Shown piece after piece: positions 32,295 to 42,343 of a stretch of 64,000 nucleotides of DNA. The stretch lies in NCBI GenBank assembly GCA_036172665.1, contig CM069871.1:58340713-58404712 (forward strand). Direction: 5' to 3'. This DNA comes from Prosopocoilus inquinatus. Its lineage: Eukaryota > Arthropoda > Insecta > Coleoptera > Lucanidae. Numbering within the stretch: the first letter of the stretch is position 1; every line of letters begins with the position of its first letter. The translations under genes were made by a program, and so were the position numbers. The notes beneath the pieces were generated by a model, which made no database searches, was not told where the DNA came from, and was given only the letters and a program-made list of their open reading frames with translations.

Positions 32295-32666
32295 TATCTA
32301 TAAGTGTGAGAGAGCATACGTCTGTCTTCGTCTTGTCATCGTTCGTAAGCATAACGAGCGTATGTTTACAAAATTGATGGTTTAAGACTATTTTCTTCCT
32401 CTTGCGTTTCTCTACAAGTAACTTACAACCTGTGTAATTATTTATATAAGAGTTAGAGAAACGTTCGTCACATTTTGATTGTTTGCGATTCAAGTTTGCA
32501 AGAAAAAATTATAAAAGTAGGCAGTTTCTAGCCTTTGTATTAAAAGCTTTTTTTTTCTTCCTGTAATGTATTTGAATCTTGTATATGCTATGAGCTTATC
32601 TTGTGGTTGAGTCGTATATGTGTTAATTTGAGTAAACTCAACTGAATGAATTGCTTTGGTTAATAG

Positions 32667-32926
32667 GTACTATGGGCCCTTCATCAGTCTGGAATACTTG
32701 ACATAATTCTGTACCTAAGTAGTTCAATGAGGGAACAGGCGTATTATATGCACGTCCTAGAATTACTGTCGTATATGTTTAGGGAACAGTCGGCGTCTGA
32801 TTTGGCACAGGCCGCGTTACAGCGGAGCCAGACTGAAAAATTGCGAGACGAAGCGGAACTCTTGGCCATCAGACATAAGGAATGTAATCATAAGCAGCAG
32901 AAAGTGAAAATGTATAATGGAGCGAG
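32667..32926 (+). CDS. timeout: timeout internal exon c
   Basis: The exon opens after acceptor ggttaatag (ending 32666) and ends at donor gtaata (32927), leaving two bases of a split codon. The first Met, at 32727, is internal. In-frame codons from 32667 read VLWALHQSGILDIILYLSSS, which continues exon b and matches vertebrate LLWAIHLSGLDDLLLFLASS. Next come YYMHVLELLSYMFREQ (human SLHVLEIVSLMFRDQ) and a charged Gln/Lys/Arg-rich helix. It is part of the N-terminal TIMELESS domain. The acceptor has a weak pyrimidine tract, so the exact 5' edge rests on reading frame and homology. Confidence 0.93.
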
Positions 32927-33026
32927 GTAATAATTATAATATGCCGTATAATATCCTGAACGTAGGGTTGCCAGATCTAATACATCTATCATATTGATAT
33001 ATTTTAAGTTAAATGTTGTATAATGT

Positions 33027-33353
33027 TGTTACGTTTCTAGGGTTTGAATTAATTAATTTAATTTAATGAAAACACTCGGTAAAAACTTAACCGTAATTTA
33101 ATAATGCTTACAATCTAATTTATTTGTAACAATTTATTTACACACTAAATCTAACTTCGACGATCGCTATTTAGAAATCGACTGCCTCCTGAGTCCACCC
33201 CGGCCGATTTTATATTCTACGTTGCCTTCTCGTTTGTTCCAACGCTGGAAAATTCGAGTTTGTTCGGTCTAGACGGCGGCGGCCGATGACGCACAATAAT
33301 GAACCGACTTCTTGACGCCTTCAGTGTGACGTAGTACTGAGTGGCGCCCCACA
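33027..33353 (-). mobile_element. Solo LTR related to the LTR at 38301
   Basis: Read on the minus strand it starts TGTGGGGCGCCACTCAG and ends CCCTAGAAACGTAACA. It aligns in order with the LTR at 38301-38648 (caaggcgtcaagaagtcggt-like, gatcgtcgaagttagattt, aaataaattgttacaaat, ttacggttaagttttta). It has TG...CA ends. Flanks atgt and atat are one mismatch short of a 4-bp target duplication. No internal region adjoins it, so it is a solo LTR. Confidence 0.7.
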
Positions 33354-33965
33354 ATATGATACGTAACTACAACTGCACATTCAAAAACAGTATATTGAAT
33401 GAATTCTCATAAACACTTAAAGCCTCAGCAAAGACCAAATAACACATAATAAATATCACACTACGTTAATTAAATTTTAACTTGGCCACAAATTTGTTAA
33501 CGCAATAAATCAGATCTGATCGTACCAGCGGACTTTTGTCCTAAATAGAGAAGCGGAACTTATAAACTAAACACCAAAATTAACCGCTAAAAGTCATGCA
33601 CATGCGGAAATTATTCACAAGTAAGTAAATAATGATCAAAGGTTAGGTTAGTTTGTGTCGTGTCATCCGGTTCAAGTCTTGGCGAGCAGTAAATTCACTT
33701 CGTCAGCGGGACGGCTTCACAGCTCTGGTAATAAACCCGTTGAATGGCCATCCACATCAAGAAAAAAGGACCAGCAATAAAAAAAAAACGGTTCGATGAA
33801 AATGCACTTTTCAGGACACTGTTAGTGGTAACGAAAGGAGCACTGAATGCATTTTGACCCATAGTTTGCGGGACTCCCTCGGAAACCAGGTGTAAAGAAG
33901 AGATGCGTAACTGTGCCCACTCAGGAGAGACGGCGTAGAGGTTTCAAAAAATGTAATGAATGTAG
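33354..33965. other. Intronic DNA, nothing recognised
   Basis: No ORF or repeat was recognised between the solo LTR and the gypsy remnant. Confidence 0.4.
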
Positions 33966-34140
33966 TGTAGTAGGTAGTGGCAACACTGCGAGGACACAAG
34001 GAGAACTTCCAGCATAGCGTGCGGACAGTATGACATGATACCTCAAGCTGTAGAAATCGTTGTTAAACTTCGACATACTTAGTGCAATATATAATATACA
34101 TTAAAATACAAAATGTGTTTTAATTAATGAACATATAACA
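33966..34140 (+). repeat. Candidate LTR of the gypsy remnant
   Basis: This starts tgtagtaggtagtggcaaca and ends atgaacatataaca. A TGGCGCTGCC run follows at 34141, which has the form of a tRNA primer binding site. No second copy exists in the window, so the left edge is a guess. Confidence 0.35.
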
Positions 34141-34329
34141 TGGCGCTGCCTTAAACAAACCAGTGTGGGGTTGAAAATAGAAATCATCGAAGGATGGCTA
34201 AAATATAAGAAGATATTGTTTGGTTATGATACACGGGGGCAAGAAGCTGCAATATGGCGGAAGGAATAAAAACACGCACCAAAAAGTCTAGATTTACATG
34301 GGAATTTAAGCGATAACTAGCGTAAGTTT

Positions 34330-34965
34330 AGAAAAAATTTTGAAATTTTCATGAAAGCATCAGGCAAAAATTAAAAAGATGCAGAAACCCAAGTTGCTAT
34401 TTTTCTAAAAGTAGTTGGCCTGTTTAATACCTTTAAGTTAGAAGAGGCTCACAGAAAGGAACTAGAAAAAGTATTTGAAGCGTTCGAAGGTTATTGTAAC
34501 TCCAAGAAAAATATAGTGTATGAAAGATACAATTTTTTTAAACGGTATCAACATCCGAGTGAAAAATTTGAAGAATTTTTGACAGATATTAAAAAGTTGT
34601 CGAAAATGTGTGAATTTGATTGTCTACATGAGCAGATGATTAGGGACAGAATAGTCATTGGTATACACGATCGAAACTTACAAGAGAGACTACTTCGCAT
34701 GGGTACAGATGGACTGGACCTATTAAAAACAGTCGAATATTGCAGATCTCCTGAAGTATCGAAAGTACAAATAAATGATCTACATCAGAGAAGTGTTGAA
34801 GTTAACAAAGTAACAGCAACACAAATAAAAAAAGAGTTGAACATAAAAGTGAAAAGTTCAAGTGCAGAAGATGTGACAAGACGCAAGGCCCAAAACAATT
34901 TCCAGCTTACGGCAAGAAGTGTGTAAAGTGTGGGAAAATGAATCATTTTAAAGCGTGCTGCAAGG
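34330..34965 (+). pseudogene. Ty3/gypsy gag (broken)
   Basis: The reading NFEIFMKASGKN, a stop, then DAETQVAIFLKVVGLFN and KELEKVFEAFEGYCNSKKN leads into the open stretch 34516-34926. That stretch includes YERYNFFKRYQHPSEKFEEF, MIRDRIVIGIHDRNLQERLL and YCRSPEVSK. This is the retrotransposon capsid region common in insect Ty3/gypsy elements. After a frameshift near 34915 comes a zinc knuckle, CVKCGKMNHFKAC (CX2CX4HX4C). Stops upstream (34300-34380) and the frameshift make it non-functional. Confidence 0.8.
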
Positions 34966-35825
34966 TTAAGGACAGCAATAAGAATATAATTGAATCGTTT
35001 TATGTAGTTAAGGACAAAAATTATCCTCTTTTAAGTGGATATGCATGTGAAGAACTGGGACTCATTAAAAGAATTACAAAGGTTGAAAAAATAGATTCAA
35101 ACCATAATTTATTGCAAATAATGATGTATTTGAAGGTATGGGATCTTTTAATGAAGTATGTGTATGAAAATGCGAGTCCTGTTGCAAATCTACCTAGAAG
35201 GGTATCGTTAGAAATTAAGAAAAAATTATAAGTAACTTTAGATAAGTTAGAAAAGAATGATATCATTACAAAAATTGAAAAACCAGAAAGCTGGGTTAGT
35301 AACTTAGTAATAATAGAAGAGAAAGATAATACCCTAAGGTTATGTTTGGATCCAAAACATCTAAATAATGTAATTAAAAGACCCACAAATGTTTTAATAC
35401 CAACAATTGAGGAAATATCAGAAAAAATGTGTGGTAAATTTTTTTTTACTGTGTTAGATCTAAAATAAGGTTTTTGGCAGGTAAAACTTGATGAGAAATC
35501 GAGTGACCTTTGCACATTTTCAACACCATTTGGGTGTTAAAAATTTAAAAGATTACCCTTTGGTTTATCAATGGCTCCCGAATACTTTCAGTATCTAAAT
35601 TCTAAAAATTTTAATGACATACTTGGTGTCATAGTATATTTTGATGGCATGCTAACCGTTGCAGATAGTGCTGAAGAACATGATAACACATTAAATCAAG
35701 TGTTAAAAAGGGCTAGACAAGTTAGAATAAAATTTAACAAAAATAAAGTACAGTATAAACAAACAAGTGTGAAATATTTAGGTCATATATTTTCAGAAGC
35801 CGGAATGGAATTAGGGGCGCCATTC
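34966..35825 (+). pseudogene. Ty3/gypsy pol reverse transcriptase (broken, truncated)
   Basis: Most of the protease is missing: the zinc knuckle runs almost directly into LLSGYACEELGLIKRI. The RT reads LDKLEKNDIITKIEKPESWV, LRLCLDPKHLNNVIKRP, FFTVLDLK, a stop, GFWQVKLDE, STPFG and RLPFGLSMAPEYFQ. The catalytic box reads YFDGML where the family has Y-x-D-D, so one catalytic Asp is lost. KYLGHIFSEAGM follows, and then the similarity ends abruptly at about 35819. RNase H, integrase and the 3' LTR are absent. Confidence 0.8.
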
Positions 35826-36837
35826 AGTAAATATTGTGCAACCCATAAGTAAAAGCCAATGTAAGGTCGGGAATATGTATTCCTGTGTGTCCCCTGTAGG
35901 TATAACTTCCCAGGACCCGATTCTCCAATGGTATACGCCAAATGAAATTAATAAACGAGGCCCAGAGGTGATCTTTGAGTTCCCTCCCTGAAGTATAAGC
36001 TACATAAAATCAAAGGGCGTAGACGCATCGGCATGAGTACTCTCGCATTGCTTGCAGTCTCTTAACATAAAACAATATCCAAAAATTATGGCGTGAAAAA
36101 ATGATAAAAACCAGTTAGGAGAAAAGCTCCAAAATTACATAAATCCACCCTGTGTATAGAATCCAGACAAAATTAATAGTTTACAAATACTAGTGCTTCG
36201 CAAAATACGGGACAATGATGTAAATAAATTCTGTATGAGTATCAAAAAAACCTAAAACTCCCCTGACTACATTATCGCAGCATACAAAGCCTCCCTCCCG
36301 CCGAATTCGTCGGTGAAAAATACTGCAGGCCCGCACGGGAACCTTCAAGTGGCTTGTAGCACACCCGTAGACTGCCGTCACATGAAACGTTTCCGAAAAA
36401 TGAAGTAAATTTTTTATTCAGTCTCTCCGGGGCAGAACGTCGATTGGACGGCCGTTACAGCCCGAAAACGGGAACGGACTATTTTGTTTTCTTCAGCAAA
36501 AACACGCTGAGAACGAGTCGTCCCTCGGAGCGACGCTTACGGGAATAAACGAGGCGGCAATCGCCCTGCACTGAATCGGCGGTAGAAATCTGCCCGAGGC
36601 TGCTTGCTAGAAGGAAGAAAATGTGTGAAACTTACGAGCGCGAGCGATTAACGCACGTGGAAAGCAACAAAGTAACAAAATGGAGAATCAACATGGCGCT
36701 TACCTTGCTCATAATGTAAAGCAAGCCGGAAAATATTCACACGTCCAAAAACGAATAAACGGTCCCAAAACCTGTTGGGACAGCAATTGACGATGTGGCT
36801 GTAATCCGTGCAACAAAATAGATCTAAATAGCACCTA
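35826..36837. other. Unassigned intronic stretch
   Basis: Moderately GC-rich, with no domain recognised on either strand. It may be remains of an older insertion that joined the gypsy pol remnant. Confidence 0.3.
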
Positions 36838-36975
36838 TAGCGTGTTCCAACCTTAGTATGAAGTTTGTCTATATGCGTTTTTTGCTGTCTTTTATGGTTT
36901 TTCAATAAACTTATCTTTATCTTTCCAAATTCTCCATAAGGTCAGTACCACATTCTTGAAGAGTGGAACACGCTG
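36838..36975. mobile_element. 138-bp MITE
   Basis: The ends TAGCGTGTTCCAACCTT and the complement of gagtggaacacgctg are flanked by TA (36836-36837 and 36976-36977). The inner bases also pair in part (cttagtatgaag with the complement of cattcttgaag). It is non-coding. The stretch 36978-37558 shows nothing recognised. Confidence 0.5.
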
Positions 36976-37596
36976 TAGTTAAACGCTTCAGAGACGTGAT
37001 CACTATTTCATAGCACGCTTTTTCGCCGTCGAAAGGATACGAGCCGCTCCGCTGCAATATCACCTGACATCGGGTTAACCCTACTAATCAAAAAACCACA
37101 ATGTCCTCAATATGCGTGCATAAGGGAAAACCTACCCGGTCAATGCGAAATGTCTAATGTAACAACACGACGAGTTTATCAAATTCCAGTCAAACCGTAT
37201 AAATTGAACCTTGCTCTTAAGAATTTAGCAAAAATTCAACGCAACGTTATACACATCATGCTACTCGTACGATGTCTAAAGCGATAAGGAAGAAGAACAC
37301 GGCTTCGCATACGAGAGCTTCCGGGAGCATCTCGTTCGTTACACAGCCTAAATTGGCGTAGCCAATCGGAAACAATGTCGCAAGAATATTCTCAAATAAA
37401 TGAAAATCTCAGCACTTCTAAACGGTTTTACACATTATTTCCGGCAAGGTGTTGCCACGTCCGGATATTAACCTCCGGCAGCCTCTCTTAAGGCGCTGCT
37501 GCCAAAGCCGGTTCGATAAAATTAAACTGTAACACCTGATATATTTTTCTACTAGTAGTAATTGAAATTAACCTCCGTCCACAATAATTTTTATAT

Positions 37597-37634
37597 CCGT
37601 AGATACGTATTTCATTCATGCCATCTTCAGTACG
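37597..37634 (-). ncRNA. Decayed hammerhead motif, family 1
   Basis: CTGAAGA (complement of 37624-37630), GAAAT and TACGTATC persist on the minus strand. However, stem II has become TGGCATGAAT and no longer pairs. It is probably inactive. Confidence 0.45.
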
Positions 37635-38040
37635 CTACCAACTTAAAAGCACTAAGAAAGATCTAAAACTACCTAATCACACTGATAAAATCATAAAAAT
37701 ATTAAAGCTAACAACAATCTAATCATCCTAAAAGATATATATGTCTAAATGTAAGTAAATATAAATTAATATGTAAAAATTTTAAGTAAACTATATATGT
37801 TAATGTATAAATCGGGGAAAAAAATATGTGAACACCCAAAATTAACTGTCAGAAAACCTTACAAACAAGAGCTAACCAAACAACACGAAAATGCGGACAT
37901 AAATTGTCCAAAGACCCGAAAAAACTTCTTATTCTAACGAATAAATAAGTATATAATTCCTTATAACTTATTATTAGTTATATTATTACTTAGTGTGATT
38001 AGGTAGTTTTAAATCTTTCTTAGTGTTTTTAAGTTGCTAG

Positions 38041-38083
38041 CCTACTGAAGATGGCAGCTTAGCTGCCGAAATACGTATCTACG
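38041..38083 (+). ncRNA. Hammerhead motif, family 1
   Basis: Core CTGAAGA is at 38045-38051. The GGCAGC/GCTGCC stem II, GAAA and TACGTATC are identical to the copy at 106-147. Stem I is weaker because CCTA replaces CGTA upstream, which leaves two pairs. Activity is doubtful without dimerisation. Confidence 0.5.
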
Positions 38084-38300
38084 GATATAAAAATTATTGT
38101 GGACGGAGGTTAATTTCAATTATTTCTTAAACCACAGTCTCCTTTACTATTTTAGTCTACTGGTAGTATTATGTTTTTTATTTTTAATGATATATTTAGT
38201 ATTTCTCGCCTGGCAATCCTATTTGAATGACATATTTAACGAATATAAAAATAAATCAACACGAATTCGTTTAATATTTGATTGTTAATATAAAAATATT

Positions 38301-39483
38301 GTGGCGCGCCACCCGGCTTAGCTCAAGGCGTCAAGAAGTCGGTTCGTTATGCGTCATTGGCTGCCACGCCACCAGGGTCTACATCGAACAGACTAGACTT
38401 TTCCGGCGATGGAACAAACTGGAATCTTCCAGCGTAGAGAATTCCAGACGGCAGCAAATGATATAAAATCGCCCGGAGTTGACTCACCAGGCAGTCGAAT
38501 TCGAACAGCGATCGTCGAAGTTAGATTTTAGTGTGAAAATAAATTGTTACAAATAAATTAGTTTTTAAGCTTTATTAAATTACGGTTAAGTTTTTATCGA
38601 GTGTTTTATTCGTTTAAATAAATAAATTTAAACCCTAGAAACGTAACAGTGGTGTCGGTGTGCGGGTTTGTGAAAATAAATAAACAATTTAAAGTAAATT
38701 AAATTTAATCAGATTATTAAATAAGTACAGTATAGGAAAAAAAAACAATGGGTACGAGAAAAGTGTTGAAAGACTTAAAAGTGGCCGAATTAAAAACCGA
38801 ATTGGAAGAACGAGAGTTAGAAACCGGTGGTTTGAAAGGCGCACTTCAACAGCGTCTCCGATACGATTTGTTGACAGCTGGTGAAGATCCAGAGACGTTC
38901 CTTTTCGAAATTTCGTGTGGTCCCGCCGATTTTAATAAAATCTTGAAGGATGAAATTCGAGAACAATCCAGAAATTTGGACGAGAAGTTTCAAGAACAGT
39001 CTGGAAATTTACAGAAGCTTCAAGAACAATCCAGAAATTTAGAGGAGAAGCTTCTAGAACAATCTGGAAATTTCGACAAATTATAAAATAAATTGTTGGA
39101 ACAATCTAGAGACTTAGACGAGAAATTTCTAGAGCAATCCAGAAATTTCGACGAGAAACTTCTAGAACAGTCCGGAAATTTGAAGGGTGAATTTCTAGAA
39201 CAGACGAAAGGACTCGAAGATAAACTAGTGGTAAAAATATCGGAAGAAAAAAGAAACCTGCAAGAAAATGTGGAGGATATAATATTTCAGCAGGATAACA
39301 AAATAAGAAATCTGGAACAAATCATGGCGGGGTTGCGAGTGTTCGGGGATCAGCCACCAGTAGAATCACTAGAAAATAATGAAACCCGAATTGTGGAAGG
39401 ACCAGCAGAAAATTCTAAATTGAAAATAAAACCACCAACGTTATTCGTTTAAATAAATAAATTTAAACCCTAGAAACGTAACA
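38301..39483 (+). mobile_element. Internally deleted LTR retrotransposon with SAP-type gag
   Basis: The 5' LTR (38301-38648) starts TGTGGCGCGCCACCCGG and ends CCCTAGAAACGTAACA. The gag follows. At 39441 the sequence jumps directly into the last 43 bp of the 3' LTR (39441-39483, identical to 38606-38648). Flanks are atat on both sides, a 4-bp target duplication typical of Ty3/gypsy. Pol and most of the 3' LTR are deleted. It is related to the solo LTR at 33027. Confidence 0.8.
38748..39449 (+). pseudogene. LTR-element gag with SAP-like motif and 11-residue repeats
   Basis: Starts MGTRKVLKDLKVAELKTELE, then RELETGGLKGALQQRL, which is a SAP-like DNA-binding helix pair as in some beetle gypsy gags. 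Residues about 70-155 are eight 11-residue coiled-coil repeats of the form EQSxNLxEKFL, encoded by 33-bp tandem repeats (38958-39220). One in-frame TAA (39084-39086) interrupts the fourth repeat. The same frame then continues to 39440 and ends in Val-stop inside LTR sequence. Protein beyond KPPTLF is deleted, so neither capsid nor zinc knuckle remains. Confidence 0.7.
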
Positions 39484-39863
39484 ATATGGAGATTCTCACC
39501 AAAAATAAAAATAAATCCTTTTTTCATCCTTTATGGATATCTTTAATAAATGATTTCTAAAAAATTCGTAAACTGCATTCGTAAACCAATGTAATCGTTT
39601 CATCATTACTCGAGCCGAGGTCTGAATAGGTCGGTTTAAAACTACGCAGCTTTAATACGACATGATAAAATAAATTATTTCAAATTTTTAGTCAAAAAAG
39701 GACTAAAAAAGTTTTGGCAGATGTGGATTTAAATTCTTCATCTGATGAACTATGACTTTCTTCTAACGCGCGATATACACGCTCTTGTTTCATGTTACAG
39801 TTAAGTCAAAGTAACTATTTATTATCGAAGTCAACTCTTGTCCGATGAAAATTGTAAGTAACT

Positions 39864-39985
39864 GGTTTTAAACTCTAACCAGACAGAATTACAATTAGAA
39901 AGGCACTCCTGACGAAGCTACCAATCGGTAGTGAAACGTTGGGTGCCTTTCAAATTATAATTTTGTCCGATTAGAGTTTAAAACC
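39864..39985 (+). repeat. 122-bp palindrome with a hammerhead motif, family 3
   Basis: The outer arms ggttttaaactctaacc and gattagagtttaaaacc are inverted. The pairing continues inward (agacagaattacaatta with its partner aaattataattttgtccg) to the ribozyme core at 39898-39951. A relative sits at 40138-40293, with arms gatgaaaattgtaagaaaat and attttcttactaatattttc. The stretches 39484-39863 and 39986-40137 show nothing else. Confidence 0.6.
39898..39951 (+). ncRNA. Hammerhead ribozyme motif, family 3 (long stem I)
   Basis: Core CTGACGA is at 39909-39915. Stem II is GCTACC/GGTAGT (39917-39922 with 39927-39932, loop AATC). GAAA is at 39933-39936. A minimal ACGT stem III is followed by TT, with cleavage predicted between 39940 and 39941. 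Stem I is GAAAGGCACTC (39898-39908) with GGGTGCCTTTC (39941-39951): 11 continuous pairs, one of them G-U. One extra A lies between the core and stem II. The long compensated stem I is hard to explain by chance. Confidence 0.6.
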
Positions 39986-40202
39986 ATTTACTTTTAACTA
40001 TTTACCAATTGAGTTGCTTGAGTTTTGATTTCTCCGAAGTTAAATACCACTAACACTAAAATTTTCGAAGTGTCGAAGCATGGTTTCATTTTTCTGGATT
40101 TGTCAAATTTACGTAATTTCAGCTGAAGTCTCTTCTCGGATGAAAATTGTAAGAAAATGGTTTTTAAACTTTAAATGGACACTGTTAAAGGAGTAACGAA
40201 CG

Positions 40203-40245
40203 CTCTACGTTTCACTATGGTCTGATAACTTCGTCGGCAGTGAAA
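40203..40245 (-). ncRNA. Decayed family-3 hammerhead motif
   Basis: The minus strand reads CCGACGA (core U changed to C) and a stem II GTTAT/ATAGT. GAAACGTA follows, but no stem I pairing remains. It lies within an inverted repeat (40138-40293) related to 39864-39985. Inactive by sequence. Confidence 0.35.
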
Positions 40246-40344
40246 AAAATAATTCACTATTTTCTTACTAATATTTTCATATTGTCGAAATTAAGAATCA
40301 ATTTTTTTGTGTTACTTTTTCTGAAACGATTGGAAATTGTTGTA

Positions 40345-41604
40345 CGTGGGCTGCTGGAAAAGTTTCTGGAAACGGTATGAAAGAACGCATATGAAATTTA
40401 GTAAACGATATCATTGTTTTTTGAAGTATTCGCCTTTGATGTCAATACACTTTTGCATACGCTCGAAACAATTTCTAAAGCACGTTTTCCACTCTAAAGA
40501 TGGTACCTCAGAAACCAGTGTCCGGAATGTTTCAACCGCTGCTTCAGCCGACGAAAATCGCTCACCACGCATTTTATTTTTGATATTTGGGAACAAAAAG
40601 AAATCTTTACTTGATAAATCAGGTGAATATGGACATTGGTCATTAATTCAACATTTTTGTTGGACAAAAAAATCAACTGTTTGACCGGCTGAGTGAGAGC
40701 TAGCGTTGTCATGATGGAGAATAATTCATCGATTTCGATTGTTTCTTCTTATTTGATCGATGACTTCCGGCAAACAAATTGTAGTATACCAATCAGCATT
40801 CACGGTTTTTCGATCCTCTAAAGCCACGTTTGCTACATGTCCAGTTAAACCAAAGAAACAAACAATCATTTGCTTCGCAGCACTGCGTAAACGAACAACT
40901 TTTGTTGGTTTTGGTTCATTTTGAAATACTCAAACGGGAGATTGTTGTTTACTTTCTGGCTCGTACGAATAGATCCACGTTTCGTCACCAGTAGCGATGT
41001 TATAAACTAAATTTGAATGACCTGCATTGAATTTCTTGACCATTTCTTCGCACCATTTGACACGACCCTGCTTTTGCGCTTCTGTTAAATTGTGTGGGAT
41101 CCAACGACTGCAAAGCTTTCGTACGTTCAAATGATCATGCAAAATCTGGTGTATTGCTTTCATGTGAATGCGTAAGGATGCTTGAATCTCACGGTATGTC
41201 AGATGTCGATCTCGCTCAAGCATTTCACGCACAGCATCTACATTAGTGGCAACAACAGATGTTGATGGACGATCTTCACGAAATTGGTCACTGAGAGAGG
41301 TACGTGCACGCTGGAATTCGGCAAACCAATTATAAAAACTGCTCTTTGATGGTGCTTCATTTCCAAAAGCGAAATGAAGCCGATCGAGGCATTGTTTCGG
41401 CGTTAGACCACATTTGAAATCGTAAAAAATCTTGGCACGACAATTTTCACGTGAGATTTCCATGTTTGCACAAAATTACTTTTTCTCAAATGCTGTACAA
41501 ACAAAACTAGTTCACTTGGATAGGAACTGTCAATAGAATTATAGGCGAAAAACGCTTACAATTCTAGACCTACTAGATTCCAGAAAATTTTTCAGCAGCC
41601 CACG
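40345..41604 (-). mobile_element. mariner element copy 2 (1260 bp)
   Basis: Same TIRs as copy 1 (CGTGGGCTGCTGGAAAAG at the left, cagcagcccacg at the right), flanked by TA (40343-40344 and 41605-41606). The transposase is broken: an intact N-terminal ORF at 40930-41463, then a stop at the Trp after QQSPV, then shifted fragments at 40494-40712 and 40411-40596. It sits in timeout intron c-d, opposite to the gene. Confidence 0.9.
40930..41463 (-). pseudogene. mariner transposase N-terminal part
   Basis: This ORF gives the full mariner N terminus, MEISRENCRAKIFYDFKCG then LTPKQCLDRLHFAFGNEAP, the helix-turn-helix region, and TGDETWIYSYEPE with the first catalytic Asp. Translation then ends at a TGA in place of a Trp codon. 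The remaining catalytic part is preserved only as out-of-frame fragments. It shows what the frameshifted N terminus of copy 1 should look like. Confidence 0.88.
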
Positions 41605-41872
41605 TATAAAGTTCGATTGTATCTGGTGAGCTAAAATAGCTCGTGCGACACGTCTGATTTGCAGTGGTCATGTGGTGACACACGTGATGTATCGCATAGA
41701 GTTAAGAGCTAAAACACATTCGATGCTGCAAAATAATTCCACTTTGGCGGCATAGCTTCGAATTACTCCTTCGCCCGAATTATTTATTAGACAAAAACAT
41801 GCAGCAAAATAAATGTCCTAAATGCGTTTCATCCGCGAACCATAAGTTTCCTCCTCATGAATAAATTTACAG

Positions 41873-42250
41873 GCACTCGAGGTTTGGCGGAACGTTCGTC
41901 GTGAATTCGATGAAATCAGTTAGTGAAAACGAGTTGATTTATCATAAGCCGTTGAACAAACTGGATGCACTCGACTTCGACGCGCACAAGAAAAAGCCGA
42001 AGACGCCCAAAAATCGACTGCCGATAAAAAGCGAGGCGACGGAACGCCGTTCGGCGTACAGCATTAAATTATTCCTGAAGGAGTTCTGCATCGAATTTTT
42101 GAACGGCGCCTATAACACCCTTATGTATCATGTCAAGGGTAATTTGGCGCAAGCTAAGGCACAGGCTCACGACGAATCTTATTATCTGTGGACCCTCCGA
42201 TTTTTCATGGAATTTAATCGATGTTACAAGTTTGAAGTTAAGTTAATCAG
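41873..42250 (+). CDS. timeout: timeout internal exon d
   Basis: One base after acceptor tttacag (ending 41872) completes the Arg codon begun in exon c. The joined text RHSRFGG is identical to vertebrate TIMELESS. The exon goes on with TFVVNSMKSVSENELIYHK, a Lys/Pro linker (KKKPKTPKNR), then RRSAYSIKLFLKEFCIEFL and DESYYLWTLRFFMEFNR. These are core helices of the N-terminal domain; the human counterparts are RRSALNVRLFLRDFC and DETYYMWALAFFMAFNR. It ends with two bases before donor gtaagt at 42251. The intron before it is 8.9 kb. Confidence 0.95.
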
Positions 42251-42343
42251 GTAAGTAATGAGGCGCTTATGATTATAAGTTAGTAGAATTTAATGCATTA
42301 GTAAAGTAGACGAATTAAAAGTTTGAAACAAACTTTGTTACAG

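Larger units (their letters stand above)
30851..32666 (+). other. timeout intron b-c
   Basis: This 1.8-kb intron consists mostly of one mariner insertion (31016-32294). Without it the intron would be about 0.5 kb. The remainder (32295-32666) holds nothing recognised. Confidence 0.9.
37559..38122. mobile_element. Inverted pair of family-1 hammerhead repeats
   Basis: The left part (37561-37740, minus strand) and right part (about 37985-38122, plus strand) are inverted copies. They meet the outside with attgaaattaacctccgtcc and ggacggaggttaatttcaat, respectively. The left part matches 1-185 over its full length, and the right part matches from about the tagtgttttta word onward. Both carry the ribozyme motif. 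The middle (37741-37984) is AT-rich. A foldback of this kind fits Penelope-like insertion structure. No target duplication was found. Confidence 0.6.
32927..41872 (+). other. timeout intron c-d (8.9 kb)
   Basis: This intron splits the Arg codon of RHSRFGG. It contains a solo LTR, the gypsy remnant, inverted ribozyme repeats, the deleted SAP-gag element and a mariner. The final 41607-41872 shows nothing besides the acceptor. Confidence 0.9.

Noticed and set aside
35021..35515. 164-codon minus-strand ORF
   Set aside because: Antisense to the gypsy pol relic, whose plus-strand reading has clear RT motifs.
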